This document shows positions 35,495-43,125 of a stretch of 64,000 nucleotides of DNA, in pieces (the stretch's first letter is position 1; every line of letters begins with the position of its first letter). Both the position numbers and the translations under genes were made by a program. The notes below the pieces were generated by a model. The model was given only the letters and a program-made list of their open reading frames with translations. It was not told the origin of the DNA and made no database searches. This stretch comes from Pseudomonas sihuiensis (GTDB lineage Bacteria > Pseudomonadota > Gammaproteobacteria > Pseudomonadales > Pseudomonadaceae): the NCBI RefSeq assembly GCF_900106015.1, contig NZ_LT629797.1:1302001-1366000 (forward strand). The letters run 5' to 3'.

Positions 35495-36418
35495 TCATTG
35501 GCGCCTAGCCCACGGGGCAAACAGGGCGCGCAGCAGGCGGGATAAGAACTTGGGTACATCAATCTCAGCGATCAGCAGAGCTGAAAAGATGAGAGCTGCA
35601 CCGGCCAGGGTTCTTCCATCCAAGGTTTCGCCAAGGAGCATCGCTCCCGCGAATGCTGCGAAGATGGGCTCGAACAGGTAGGTCAGGGCTACTTTTTCTT
35701 CTTCGAGATACTTCTGCGCAGCACTCTGAACCGCGTACATGAAGGCTGTGGCGAGCAACGCGCAGAACAGAACTCCTTCCCAGAAGGAGGAATCCATTGG
35801 GGCCCATTCGGCCCTAGCGTCGAAAAGTGCAGCAAAAAGGCATCCAGTAGCGCAGGTAGCCAGCGCAGTGATGACCGTAAGCATCGAGTCGTACTTATGC
35901 GAGAAGAAGCCAACCGTGAGCACATATGCGGCAAAAAAGACTGCACAGCACATGATCCAGATGTCACCTGGATTCAGAGTAAGCCCGGCCCTCGTAACGA
36001 TCAGATAGAGCCCTGTCAGCGCGACGGCGCAGCAGAGCCAGATTCGAGGCTCGACGCGCTTCCGAAAGAGAGCCCACTTGAAGACCGGGATGAGCAATAC
36101 ATCCAGGCCAGTGATGAAGGCGGTGTTGGTGATGCTGGTGTGCTGAAGCCCGACAGTCTGGAAAATGTTACCCAAACACAAGGGTAGACCTATGGCCACG
36201 CCGGCCAGGAGCGCTTCTTTGTTGATCAGTTTCAGCCGTCTGAAAAAGATCACGCAAAGCACTAGCGTAGCGAGTGCGAACTTGTACCCCAGGAATACGA
36301 AGGGTGACTCGTCCGCAACACCCACTTTGGTGAAGGCAAACGAAATCCCCCAGAACGCGGTTCCGAGGATTAACAGGCATAGATACGTCTGACGAACAGG
36401 CATGCGAAAACCATCCAT
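35495..36418 (-). CDS. EamA/DMT-family transporter
   Basis: A 307-residue inner-membrane transporter with ten predicted helices in two EamA repeats. The first starts LILGTAFWGISFAFTKVG near 16-33 and the second follows LNPGDIWIMCCAVFFAAYVLTVGFF near 150-174; the end of the second repeat has VALTYLFEPIFAAFAGAMLLGE near 247. Substrates range from amino acids to nucleosides and cannot be told here. ATG at 36403 (MPVRQTY) is an alternative start. Its base composition is visibly less GC-rich than flanking core genes, which fits transfer as cargo between two recombinases. Confidence 0.85.
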   Translation of the reverse strand: MDGFRMPVRQTYLCLLILGTAFWGISFAFTKVGVADESPFVFLGYKFALATLVLCVIFFRRLKLINKEALLAGVAIGLPLCLGNIFQTVGLQHTSITNTAFITGLDVLLIPVFKWALFRKRVEPRIWLCCAVALTGLYLIVTRAGLTLNPGDIWIMCCAVFFAAYVLTVGFFSHKYDSMLTVITALATCATGCLFAALFDARAEWAPMDSSFWEGVLFCALLATAFMYAVQSAAQKYLEEEKVALTYLFEPIFAAFAGAMLLGETLDGRTLAGAALIFSALLIAEIDVPKFLSRLLRALFAPWARRQ

Positions 36419-36554
36419 TCAAATTGGAGTGGTTAGAGCATGCGGAGAGGCCGCAAGAAAGCCCGAGTATGCCTTCAATCTCTTCTCTAACGTTAAGGCA
36501 AGTCGGTAAAGCGCTTTCATCTGCCGCTATTAATCAATCTGGGGCCGCAGGCTG

Positions 36555-36836
36555 TCAACAGGTGCTACAAACCAGTCTGCAGCAAGCTGCCATCGACAGA
36601 TGGCTAGTCGATGACGCGGAATCCGACTTTGTCCCAATAGCCTGCAAGGACAGAGGAATGAAAGCAGGTTGCAGCGCCATGGCTTTCTGCGTGTGCACTC
36701 GGATCCATTTATGGACGAGGTTTGCGTTGAGGCTGTGGCTCAGCGCAACGCTGGCAATCGAGGCCCCGGGCTGGGCGCACTCTTGAATAATCTGGGCCTT
36801 GAAGGATTTGGAGTAGGAACGGCGTTGTGGCTGCAT
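36555..36836 (-). pseudogene. IS66-family TnpA (orf1) remnant
   Basis: A 93-residue frame. The N-terminal two thirds are typical IS66 TnpA helix-turn-helix sequence (RRSYSKSFKAQIIQEC, GASIASVALSHSLNANLVHKWIR, MALQPAFIPL); the C-terminal part is divergent and short. No TnpB or TnpC follows, so the element is a remnant and cannot move by itself. On its upstream side lies an inverted repeat, GGTGTCCAC and GTGGACACC (36864-36890), that may be an IS end. Confidence 0.7.
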
Positions 36837-36863
36837 GAAAGACCCGCTTAAAAGGCTAGAAAT

Positions 36864-36890
36864 GGTGTCCACTTAAATCAGGTGGACACC
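36864..36890. repeat. Inverted repeat at an IS remnant boundary
   Basis: GGTGTCCAC and GTGGACACC are separated by 9 bases (TTAAATCAG). The repeat abuts the 49-bp direct repeat and lies upstream of the IS66 TnpA remnant, so it may be an element end or a junction of two ends. Confidence 0.6.
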
Positions 36891-36938
36891 ATCGCCTTTG
36901 GCGTCGGGGCCAGGAAGGTGTGTTGGCCGGACGGATAC
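36890..36938 (+). repeat. 49-bp direct repeat, right copy
   Basis: Identical to 20419-20467. Here it follows the IS-type inverted repeat and continues into a short region (to 37135) with no supportable gene; an inverted CTGTCC/GGACAG pair near 37095-37116 suggests further IS debris. Confidence 0.95.
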
Positions 36939-37135
36939 GAAAAGTTCGCGATACGTGGTGGACCACTGAGGGCCACCAGTTGCGGATACGGCCGGGCGAC
37001 CACGCCGGCGATCGGGAGGGATGCATGCTTTATTACGCTGGGTTGAAGAAGATTAAGGACGCCGCAACTCGCCGGCGCACATTGAAGGTTGGTCTGTCCC
37101 GGAACTGGTGGACAGGTAGTTAAGAGCTACTGTCA

Positions 37136-38374
37136 CTAACGCCTTACCGGAAGGCTTTTCACCGAATGTGCCCGCTGTTCGTCCAGAGTGTTGTAGTACG
37201 TATTTTGGGTGGTGCTGAGACTATTGTGACGAAGGTCAGCCTGGAGGTCCTTCATGTCACGATACGGTGCATCAAAGGTTGCGGAGGTGTGACGTAACCA
37301 GTGTAGTGAGGCCGAGCGCAGTTGGTCTATTTCGTCGTTGCTCCAGCCTTCCTCGGCCATACGCACCATCGCGCGGTCAAATAGCTCTTGCAGCATCAGG
37401 CGGATATGGCGATCAGAAAGCCCGCCGCGTCCCTTTAGGGTGCTGATCAGCGGTGTTTTCTCGTGGGCGGAAGGGAGGGGAGAGAGCTGCAGATGCTGGC
37501 GATAGCGTACGAGGTAGTTCTGGATATAGTCATCGCGGATGCTGATCTTGGCGGCCTTGTTGCCTTTGCCCACCACATGAAACCACCAGTTGCCCATGCT
37601 ATCGCGGCGGATGTCGCCCATAGTGGGCGTCCAGTTGTCACGCCCGACCAAATCGGAGACGCGTAAGTACATAGAGAACAGGGTCGCAACGATGAAAAGC
37701 GTGCGTTCGTATGTCGGGTCGGCCACGGCCATTTGCTCGGCAGTCTCAATCACGTAGCTCCACTGCAACGGTGTCAGGGAACGGGACGCCACATCCAAGG
37801 TATTGCGTTGCTTGTAGATGGATTTCTGTTTTACCGCTCGGAAGGGGTTCACCTCGGTGAGGCCCTCATCAATGGCGTGCTGGAAGAAGCTGCCGCAGAC
37901 TGCGAATACCTGAGCCACCGAGCCTTGGGACATGCGGTAGGGACGGGAGGGAAGGGCGGCAACGGCCTCTTCGGCAATCTTGCGTTCGCGCTTGGCCACG
38001 GTGTGACTGAAAGGTCGCCATTGCAAATTGACGGTGTAGGTGTCCGTGTCGAGCTTCTTACGACCGCCCACACGCAGGAAGCGGGACTTTACGACCGGAC
38101 CTATCCAGTCGGCGGGAGGGTTGAGGCAGAACTCCATGAAGGCCTCGGCGTCCCGGCGACGCAGTTCGACAAGGGGCTTGCCAGCCACCAGCAGGGACCA
38201 GAGCAGCAGCCGCTCAATGTGGGTTCGATAAGAGTTGAACGTGGCTTCGTTGCCGGCGTAGGACTTCAGAAATCCCCGAACGGCGCGATAGCCTTCGACG
38301 GCTTGGAGCTCATCGGTACAACCTTGCTCAGCCTGGTCAATCGAGTTGAGTCTCTTAAAATCTGTAAACCTCAT
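37136..38374 (-). CDS. Full-length tyrosine recombinase (site-specific integrase)
   Basis: A 412-residue integrase. An N-terminal SAM-like core-binding region (VEGYRAVRGFLKSYAGNEATFNSYRTHIERLLLWSL) precedes the catalytic domain. The first Arg is in SMYLRVSDLVG, the Lys is in HVVGKGNKAA, the HxxR box is HWLRHTSATF, the second His is in DLRHNSLSTT and the nucleophile is Tyr in QNTYYNTL near the C-terminus. ATG at 38374 (MRFTDFKRLN) is preferred; ATGs at 38389 and 38404 are in frame. It lies at the edge between accessory DNA and the conserved stress region, as expected for an island integrase, but no attachment site is recognised. Confidence 0.9.
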   Translation of the reverse strand: MRFTDFKRLNSIDQAEQGCTDELQAVEGYRAVRGFLKSYAGNEATFNSYRTHIERLLLWSLLVAGKPLVELRRRDAEAFMEFCLNPPADWIGPVVKSRFLRVGGRKKLDTDTYTVNLQWRPFSHTVAKRERKIAEEAVAALPSRPYRMSQGSVAQVFAVCGSFFQHAIDEGLTEVNPFRAVKQKSIYKQRNTLDVASRSLTPLQWSYVIETAEQMAVADPTYERTLFIVATLFSMYLRVSDLVGRDNWTPTMGDIRRDSMGNWWFHVVGKGNKAAKISIRDDYIQNYLVRYRQHLQLSPLPSAHEKTPLISTLKGRGGLSDRHIRLMLQELFDRAMVRMAEEGWSNDEIDQLRSASLHWLRHTSATFDAPYRDMKDLQADLRHNSLSTTQNTYYNTLDEQRAHSVKSLPVRR

Positions 38375-38404
38375 GATGCTTACTGAAAACATAGGCAAAA
38401 ACAA

Positions 38405-39009
38405 GCGGTTAGGATTTTGATCCGATCTTTAAAAGCGGAGAAATGAAACGTGCCTGGGTTAATACCGGGAGCGTCCGCCGTTCCTCTTGGCCGGCCTTGG
38501 GCTGACTGAGCGTAGAGATGTACTCGTTGGGCTAGCCCGCAGACGGAATCAGCTATCGCTTCTATCGGTATGCTGCGGGTGGCGCAGCAGCCATATACGT
38601 CGCGCCGTAGCTCCAGAGCGTGGATGCTTTACAGACATGGTGAGGAACCTTGGACCTCGGAAAGAGGCATCAGCCAGTTCCAAATATTGAAAAGCAATCT
38701 GCGTCACCTCAGCGCGAGCGGCGGGCTACCTGATCCTTATGGCCTTGATTTTCAAGAGTCTCCACTTTAAAAGACAGATTTCCAGTCTTTCAAAGTCACC
38801 CACAGATTCAGTCTGGCCAAAACGAGAGTAAAGAGCCCTACATTGGATAAGCCTTGGTTTCGCATAATGTATATTATGTTAAATTACGTATTGGCTTGAG
38901 TATGCGCTGAACCGCTATGACAGCTGGTTCGCATCAGGCACGTAAAGCGATCCCCCGCTCTTTGGGAGATACTCATGCCTGATGAGCGAATCCTTAGCTG
39001 AAGGCGCAA
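38405..39009. other. 605-bp region without a supportable gene
   Basis: Short open frames here lack ribosome sites and domains. The DNA is more AT-rich near 38850-38890, where CATAAT and ATTATG form a small dyad, a plausible promoter or integration zone. The only strong structure is the hairpin at 38929-38989. Confidence 0.5.
38929..38989 (-). terminator. Long stem-loop downstream of the GNAT-Rnk gene
   Basis: ATCAGGCA pairs with TGCCTGAT (38933-38940 and 38976-38983), and outside it TTCGC pairs with GCGAA across a two-base bulge. It lies just beyond the stop of the minus-strand gene at 39010, so termination is the simplest role. Confidence 0.5.
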
Positions 39010-39921
39010 TTACAGGTGGTAATCGCCTGCGGCCTCCGGCTGATATAGCACTTTCCTGATCTCGATCCGGCGGGTCCGATCAGACACTCGCCAGTCGATG
39101 GCGTCTCCCTCCTGATAACCCAGGATGGCTGCGCCGATGTCGGAACACACGGAATGCTTGCCGGCGCTGCTGTCCGCGTCTTCAGGGTAAACCAAGGCCA
39201 CTTCGATCTCTTCGTCATCCAGCTGCAACAACGCCCTGGAGTTCATCGTGACGACATTGCACGCCACCTGTTGCGGCTTGACTACGATGGCCCGCTCAAG
39301 CTCATGTTCGAGTTCAACAATGGCCGGGCCTTGCTCGAGCGCGATCAGACATTCGAGCCTGGCCTTGTCGATTTCAGTGATATAGATCCCCGTGGAGTCG
39401 CCAACGGCACCTGCGCGCAGTAACTGGAAATAGCGCCCCGCCGTCATGGCAAATGACTTCAATGTCGGCGTTTCGCTCTCAAGCAGAAAACCGCTGCGTT
39501 GAAATGCTTTCAGCGAGCGCACGTTGTCCGGATGGATCTTGGCGATGAGCTTCTCTGCCCGGATGTCGAGGAAAGCCAGTTTCATGCCTTCGCGGATCGT
39601 ACGGGCGCCAAGGTTTTGCCCCCATTTGTTGCTGTCTCCGATGGCCAGGACTATCTCGCACTCCCGGCCGGTCTTGATCAAACGGACAAAGCCCACCGGG
39701 GCGTCCTGCCGGTCGTAGGCCATGAAGAATCGGCCGCCCCGGTTGAACAGATGGGTCAGGATCGGCAATTGAGTTCGTTCGATGGCTTGCTCTATGGAGC
39801 GGGAAACATTACGCGAATCGCTCAGGTAGCAGGTGACGCGCTCATCCTGCAACCACTCCATCAGCGTCAGCGCGTGTGCCCGAGTAATTTCAGGGCACAG
39901 CGAAATGAAAGGCTTGTTCAT
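39010..39921 (-). CDS. GNAT acetyltransferase fused to a Rnk/GreA-GreB-like domain
   Basis: A 303-residue fusion. Residues 1 to about 165 are a GNAT acetyltransferase (FFMAYDRQDAPVGFVRLIK; GQNLGARTIREGMKLAFLDI with the acetyl-CoA loop; SLKAFQRSGFLLE). Residues about 180-303 are the C-terminal domain of GreA/GreB and Rnk (VTMNSRALLQLDDEEIEVALVYPEDAD, IGAAILGYQEGDAIDWRVSD), here annotated in the family as a nucleoside diphosphate kinase regulator. ATG at 39921 opens the GNAT domain; upstream codons look non-coding. Substrate and partner are unknown; a link to transcription or RNA polymerase is suggested by the Gre-like half. Confidence 0.85.
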   Translation of the reverse strand: MNKPFISLCPEITRAHALTLMEWLQDERVTCYLSDSRNVSRSIEQAIERTQLPILTHLFNRGGRFFMAYDRQDAPVGFVRLIKTGRECEIVLAIGDSNKWGQNLGARTIREGMKLAFLDIRAEKLIAKIHPDNVRSLKAFQRSGFLLESETPTLKSFAMTAGRYFQLLRAGAVGDSTGIYITEIDKARLECLIALEQGPAIVELEHELERAIVVKPQQVACNVVTMNSRALLQLDDEEIEVALVYPEDADSSAGKHSVCSDIGAAILGYQEGDAIDWRVSDRTRRIEIRKVLYQPEAAGDYHL

Positions 39922-40077
39922 CTTCACCACACACTTATATGTAAAGAATGAAAGCCCTTCATGGCTATGGCCATGACGGTTCTTTCGGCAACCGGCTACT
40001 TTAAGCCATAACGCGAGTAATGCCGAACCGCCAAAGCAGTCCTCCACGGGTTGAGCCACCCTCTCCTGCAGTTGTCG

Positions 40078-40512
40078 CTACAACTGCGTGCGTATGATTC
40101 TTTCGAATTCAACACTGCGGCTGCTGTGCTCCTGCAACTGCTGCCGAAACTGCGGTGACAGCTGCTCCGCGAGCACTTGCTCGAAACCGTGGCGAATTTG
40201 TTTTTCGGTGCGCAGCGCCGCGCGCAAACGGGCGCGGCCGCGCTCAGGTAACAGCGAGGTGGTCACGCTGTTCCAGGCATGGCGAAGCATGCCGAACAGA
40301 CTTGGATGCTGTGTCGGTCGGCCGCCATAGGTAACGATCTGATTGTGCAGGCAGGCCATCAGCGCCGAGCACTGCTGTTCGCGCTCGCGAAATAACCGCT
40401 GCTGCTCGGATGTACTCGCGCTGCCTGCAAGACGTCGATAGCTCAAGCTGGCGTCGTGGCAAGTCATCAGAAGGTGGTTGAGCTGGGCAATGGTCTTGTC
40501 CAACGTCGGCAT
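40078..40512 (-). CDS. PA2169-family four-helix-bundle protein (DUF2383), first paralogue
   Basis: A 144-residue all-helical protein, related to the next gene upstream (40592-41056) and to the ferritin-like DUF2383 family: four helices with LDKTIAQLNHLLMTCHDASLSYRRLA and a central REREQQCSALMACL. Family members are stationary-phase or stress proteins; iron binding is suggested by the fold but the usual di-iron ligands are not obvious. It lies 80 bases after the paralogue, beyond a strong hairpin. Confidence 0.75.
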   Translation of the reverse strand: MPTLDKTIAQLNHLLMTCHDASLSYRRLAGSASTSEQQRLFREREQQCSALMACLHNQIVTYGGRPTQHPSLFGMLRHAWNSVTTSLLPERGRARLRAALRTEKQIRHGFEQVLAEQLSPQFRQQLQEHSSRSVEFERIIRTQL

Positions 40513-40553
40513 GCGCTACGCCTCCCCTGCGCACTCGGATGCACAGAACTGAC

Positions 40554-40584
40554 ACCGGGTGCGCGCAGTGTTGCGGCACCCGGT
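40554..40584 (-). terminator. Hairpin between the two DUF2383 genes
   Basis: ACCGGGTGC (40554-40562) and GCACCCGGT (40576-40584) form a perfect 9-bp stem with a 13-base loop directly after the stop of the upstream minus-strand gene. No T-run. Confidence 0.55.
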
Positions 40585-40591
40585 AGACGGA

Positions 40592-41056
40592 TCAGCTCTT
40601 GGCACGAGCCACGTCACGCATCGCTCTGACTTCATCGTGATTGCGCAGCACGCCCTGATACTGACGCTCCACCATGCTGCGGATTTCTGGGGGCAGATTC
40701 TTGGTCAGCGCTTCACTGTAGCGCTCCTTGGCCACGTCTTCGCCGCGCTCGGCTTCGTTGAGAATGGCCTCTTCGTCCTTGCCGGTGACCAGTGATTTCA
40801 GGTCGACCCAGCGGCGGTGCAGGTCTGCCCCCACGCTGGTGCTGTCCTCTGGCTCGCCGCCCAATTCCAGGACGGTCCGTTGCAGTTCTTCCGCCGCTTC
40901 GGCGCATTGCCGCGAGCGTTGCGAGAAGAGCTGCTTCATGTCGGGTCGCTTGACGTCTTCGGCGCAGACCTTGAAGCCTGCCTCGCCGTCCTTGCAGGTT
41001 TCGATCAGTTTGTTGAGGGTGCGTACCAGGTCTTTACGATCGTCGGTGAGATCCAT
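40592..41056 (-). CDS. PA2169-family four-helix-bundle protein (DUF2383), second paralogue
   Basis: A 154-residue helical bundle protein. Typical segments are RKDLVRTLNKLIETCKDGEAGFKVCAEDV at about 7-35, QRSRQCAEAAEELQRTVLELGGEPEDS at about 47-73 and AILNEAERGEDVAKERYSEAL near 96-116; these match the P. aeruginosa PA2169 type well. It is the first of two adjacent related genes; the arrangement looks like an old tandem duplication. GGAGACAAC lies just before the ATG. Role: stress or stationary-phase protein of unknown mechanism. Confidence 0.85.
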   Translation of the reverse strand: MDLTDDRKDLVRTLNKLIETCKDGEAGFKVCAEDVKRPDMKQLFSQRSRQCAEAAEELQRTVLELGGEPEDSTSVGADLHRRWVDLKSLVTGKDEEAILNEAERGEDVAKERYSEALTKNLPPEIRSMVERQYQGVLRNHDEVRAMRDVARAKS

Positions 41057-41185
41057 GTGTTGTCTCCGGGCCGGCTAAACGGCCATTGCTGGGTGGTATG
41101 TCCCGTCTTGGGGCCTACATGGATTCCGACGTGCAGGCTGCGCTGATCGTTCAGGGAATATTCCAAGCAGCAAGCTGAGCCGGCT

Positions 41186-41737
41186 TCAGGTATGCACGCA
41201 CCAGTTGACTGCCTCGGCCGGCATGCCGAGGCAGTCTTCACGGTGAATCACACCGGTTGCCAGTGCCTCGGAGACGTTGAGAATGCGCGGTGCGGACATC
41301 AGGCATTCGAGTACGTTGAGGGGCGCTTCGGCGCCAGCGGTGCACTCGGCGACGATGCTGGCGTAAAGCTGCAGATCGTAGTCCAGGCTCATGGCGTATT
41401 CGGACATGCGCGCGTGGTCCACGGCGCCGTTGACCGTCCAGTGAAAGGGATGAAACAGGAACTTGCTATGCGGGCAGGCCGTGCGTGTTTCGCCGGCAAG
41501 AAAGATGATGTTGCCCATGGATTCGACGGTGCCGAGGTTGTGCGTCTTCACGGGCACCGGGAGCGAGATGAGGAAGTTGTAGAGGGAGAAGCCGTAGCTG
41601 CACTCCCCACCCATGGTGGCGATCTTCAGCACCAGCTCATCGGCGCCCTGATGGATGGCCTGGCTGCATTTGTCGATCAACTGACCGCAGGTGTAGGAGT
41701 TGATCGGTGCGGTGAAATGCACGACGTGGGTTCTCAT
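41186..41737 (-). CDS. Orphan ClpP-like serine protease
   Basis: A 183-residue protein with the ClpP/crotonase fold. The nucleophile loop GTVESMGNIIFLAG places Ser at 73; the His in SKFLFHPF (about 96) aligns with the ClpP catalytic His after a two-residue gap; the Gly-rich oxyanion-type turn TMGGECSYGFSLYNFL lies near 41-56. The third acidic residue is less clear. It is shorter and more divergent than housekeeping ClpP and has no clpX or clpA neighbour. ATG at 41737 with GAGGAGAC upstream is used. It may cleave proteins under stress or act as a non-proteolytic relative. Confidence 0.78.
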   Translation of the reverse strand: MRTHVVHFTAPINSYTCGQLIDKCSQAIHQGADELVLKIATMGGECSYGFSLYNFLISLPVPVKTHNLGTVESMGNIIFLAGETRTACPHSKFLFHPFHWTVNGAVDHARMSEYAMSLDYDLQLYASIVAECTAGAEAPLNVLECLMSAPRILNVSEALATGVIHREDCLGMPAEAVNWCVHT

Positions 41738-42155
41738 GACGGTCTCCTCTGCAATGAAATGCCTTTGCGCGGCCTTCTTTTGCAGTGAGTGAAAACGCAC
41801 GGGAGGGTTTCAATTTTCTGCGCCTCGATGGCCGTGCGGATCATCACAAGCCCGGCAAAAAGCTTGAACGCAAACCAGCCAGTGGAACTCTGTTTATTTC
41901 AGGGGAGCTTTGTCAGGGGCCGTTTCGTGACCTGGCAGGCGCAATTGCGCCAAATCGAACGAGCATCTTGCTTCCCCAGGGCCGCCGCACCGTCTCCTCC
42001 TTCTCCTTGCGGCGGTTCCTTCTTTTCTGACTGGAGACGATCCTGGCCCGCTCTGGAGAGTGGCCGAACTCAGACACCATCAGGCAGTCACAACGTCGTG
42101 GCCTGCCCCACCAGGGCCACGTGCTCGCAACGAACGGACGCATGGGAGAGCATCG
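41738..42155. other. 418-bp divergent intergenic region
   Basis: No gene is supported. It must hold the promoters for the ClpP-like gene (minus) and the CopD/HemJ-like gene (plus). A perfect 14-bp palindrome GGCGCAATTGCGCC lies at 41938-41951 and may be a regulator site. Confidence 0.5.
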
Positions 42156-42569
42156 ATGCCACTGCTCAAACTGCTGCATTTCATGGCGCTGATCTGCTGG
42201 TGTGGCGTGCTGCTGTACCTGCCCGCGATGATCGCTGCCGGCACGCGCGCCAGCGACGAGATGTTCTATCGCGACCATGCCCACCTCACCCGCACCGTCT
42301 TCAACATGATCGCCACGCCAGCCGCTCTGCTGGCCATTGGTTCGGGCACCGCGCTGTTTTTACGTGAGTCGATTTTCGACCCATGGTTGATCGTCAAGCT
42401 CACCACGGTCGCGGGGATGGTGCTCTGTCACGCCCTGTGCGGCGTGCTGATCCTGCGTATCGAACGTGCCGCCGAACCTGCGCTGCGCCGCGACTGCCTG
42501 TTGATCGCTTTGCTGCTGAGCGCCCTGATCGGCGCCACGCTCTGGCTGGTGCTGGCCAAACCCTTCTGA
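42156..42569 (+). CDS. CopD/HemJ-like four-helix membrane protein
   Basis: A 137-residue membrane protein with four helices. The first begins LLKLLHFMALICWCGVLLYLPA with His and Trp in the positions that bind haem or copper in HemJ/CopD relatives; FNMIATPAALLAIGSGTALFL, PWLIVKLTTVAGMVLCHALCG and the C-terminal helix follow. HemJ is a protoporphyrinogen oxidase; CopD imports copper. Lying just before a cytochrome oxidase operon, either a haem or a copper supply role would fit. GGGAGAG precedes ATG at 42156. Confidence 0.75.
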   Translation: MPLLKLLHFMALICWCGVLLYLPAMIAAGTRASDEMFYRDHAHLTRTVFNMIATPAALLAIGSGTALFLRESIFDPWLIVKLTTVAGMVLCHALCGVLILRIERAAEPALRRDCLLIALLLSALIGATLWLVLAKPF

Positions 42570-42648
42570 TCATGGAGTATTCGAGAATATGCCCGGCCTG
42601 CCCCGCTCTCTCTACCGTCCAGTAGCTGGCAAGCCGGAGCCGATTGGT

Positions 42649-43107
42649 TCAGCGTGTATCGACACCCACGCCGTGCTCGTACACCAGGCGCCCGCCCAGA
42701 TAAGCAGCCAGGCCAATCAGCGCTGCGGTCAGCAGCGACAGGTACAGGCCCCAGCGCTCCATGCCCTGCTCCGGCCCCGCGTAGCGCAGCAGCCAGTTCA
42801 GCGATGCCAACGACAGCATCATCACCGCGATGATGGCGTGGCACCAGGCGGTGATCTTGCGCCGGATGCTGCCAACCGTAAGCAGATCGACCAGCCCCGC
42901 CATGCTCGCCACCCAGCCACCGAAGGCGCCGACGCCCGCCAGCCAGAGACTGGCACGTGCCCAGAACGGATCGGCCAGCAGCAGATAGGCGATATCGGTC
43001 GCCACCAGGCCCAGCAGCGCGGCTACCGGAAAGTGGATCATCATCGGGTGCAGCGGATGCCCGGCGATGGCGGCGCGACTGACGATAACTTCCTTTATTT
43101 CGGCCAT
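42649..43107 (-). CDS. DUF2231 membrane protein
   Basis: A 152-residue membrane protein of the DUF2231 family with four helices. The diagnostic start is AGHPLHPMMIHFPVAALLGLVATDI at about 15-39, with the His pair and Pro; GLVDLLTVGSIRRKITAWCHAIIAVMMLSL follows. Such proteins occur beside cytochrome and oxidase genes and may bind haem. ATG at 43107 with GGAGGCCGGG directly upstream is used. It is divergent from the coxB-type gene, whose start lies about 20 bases away. Confidence 0.85.
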   Translation of the reverse strand: MAEIKEVIVSRAAIAGHPLHPMMIHFPVAALLGLVATDIAYLLLADPFWARASLWLAGVGAFGGWVASMAGLVDLLTVGSIRRKITAWCHAIIAVMMLSLASLNWLLRYAGPEQGMERWGLYLSLLTAALIGLAAYLGGRLVYEHGVGVDTR

Positions 43108-43125
43108 CCCGGCCTCCCTGTACAG

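Noticed and set aside
36920..37123. A 67-codon frame starting in the right 49-bp repeat.
   Set aside because: No ribosome site or family, and its beginning is repeat sequence; more likely IS debris.
38487..38770. Two short overlapping plus-strand frames after the integrase.
   Set aside because: No ribosome site, no domain and composition like intergenic DNA.
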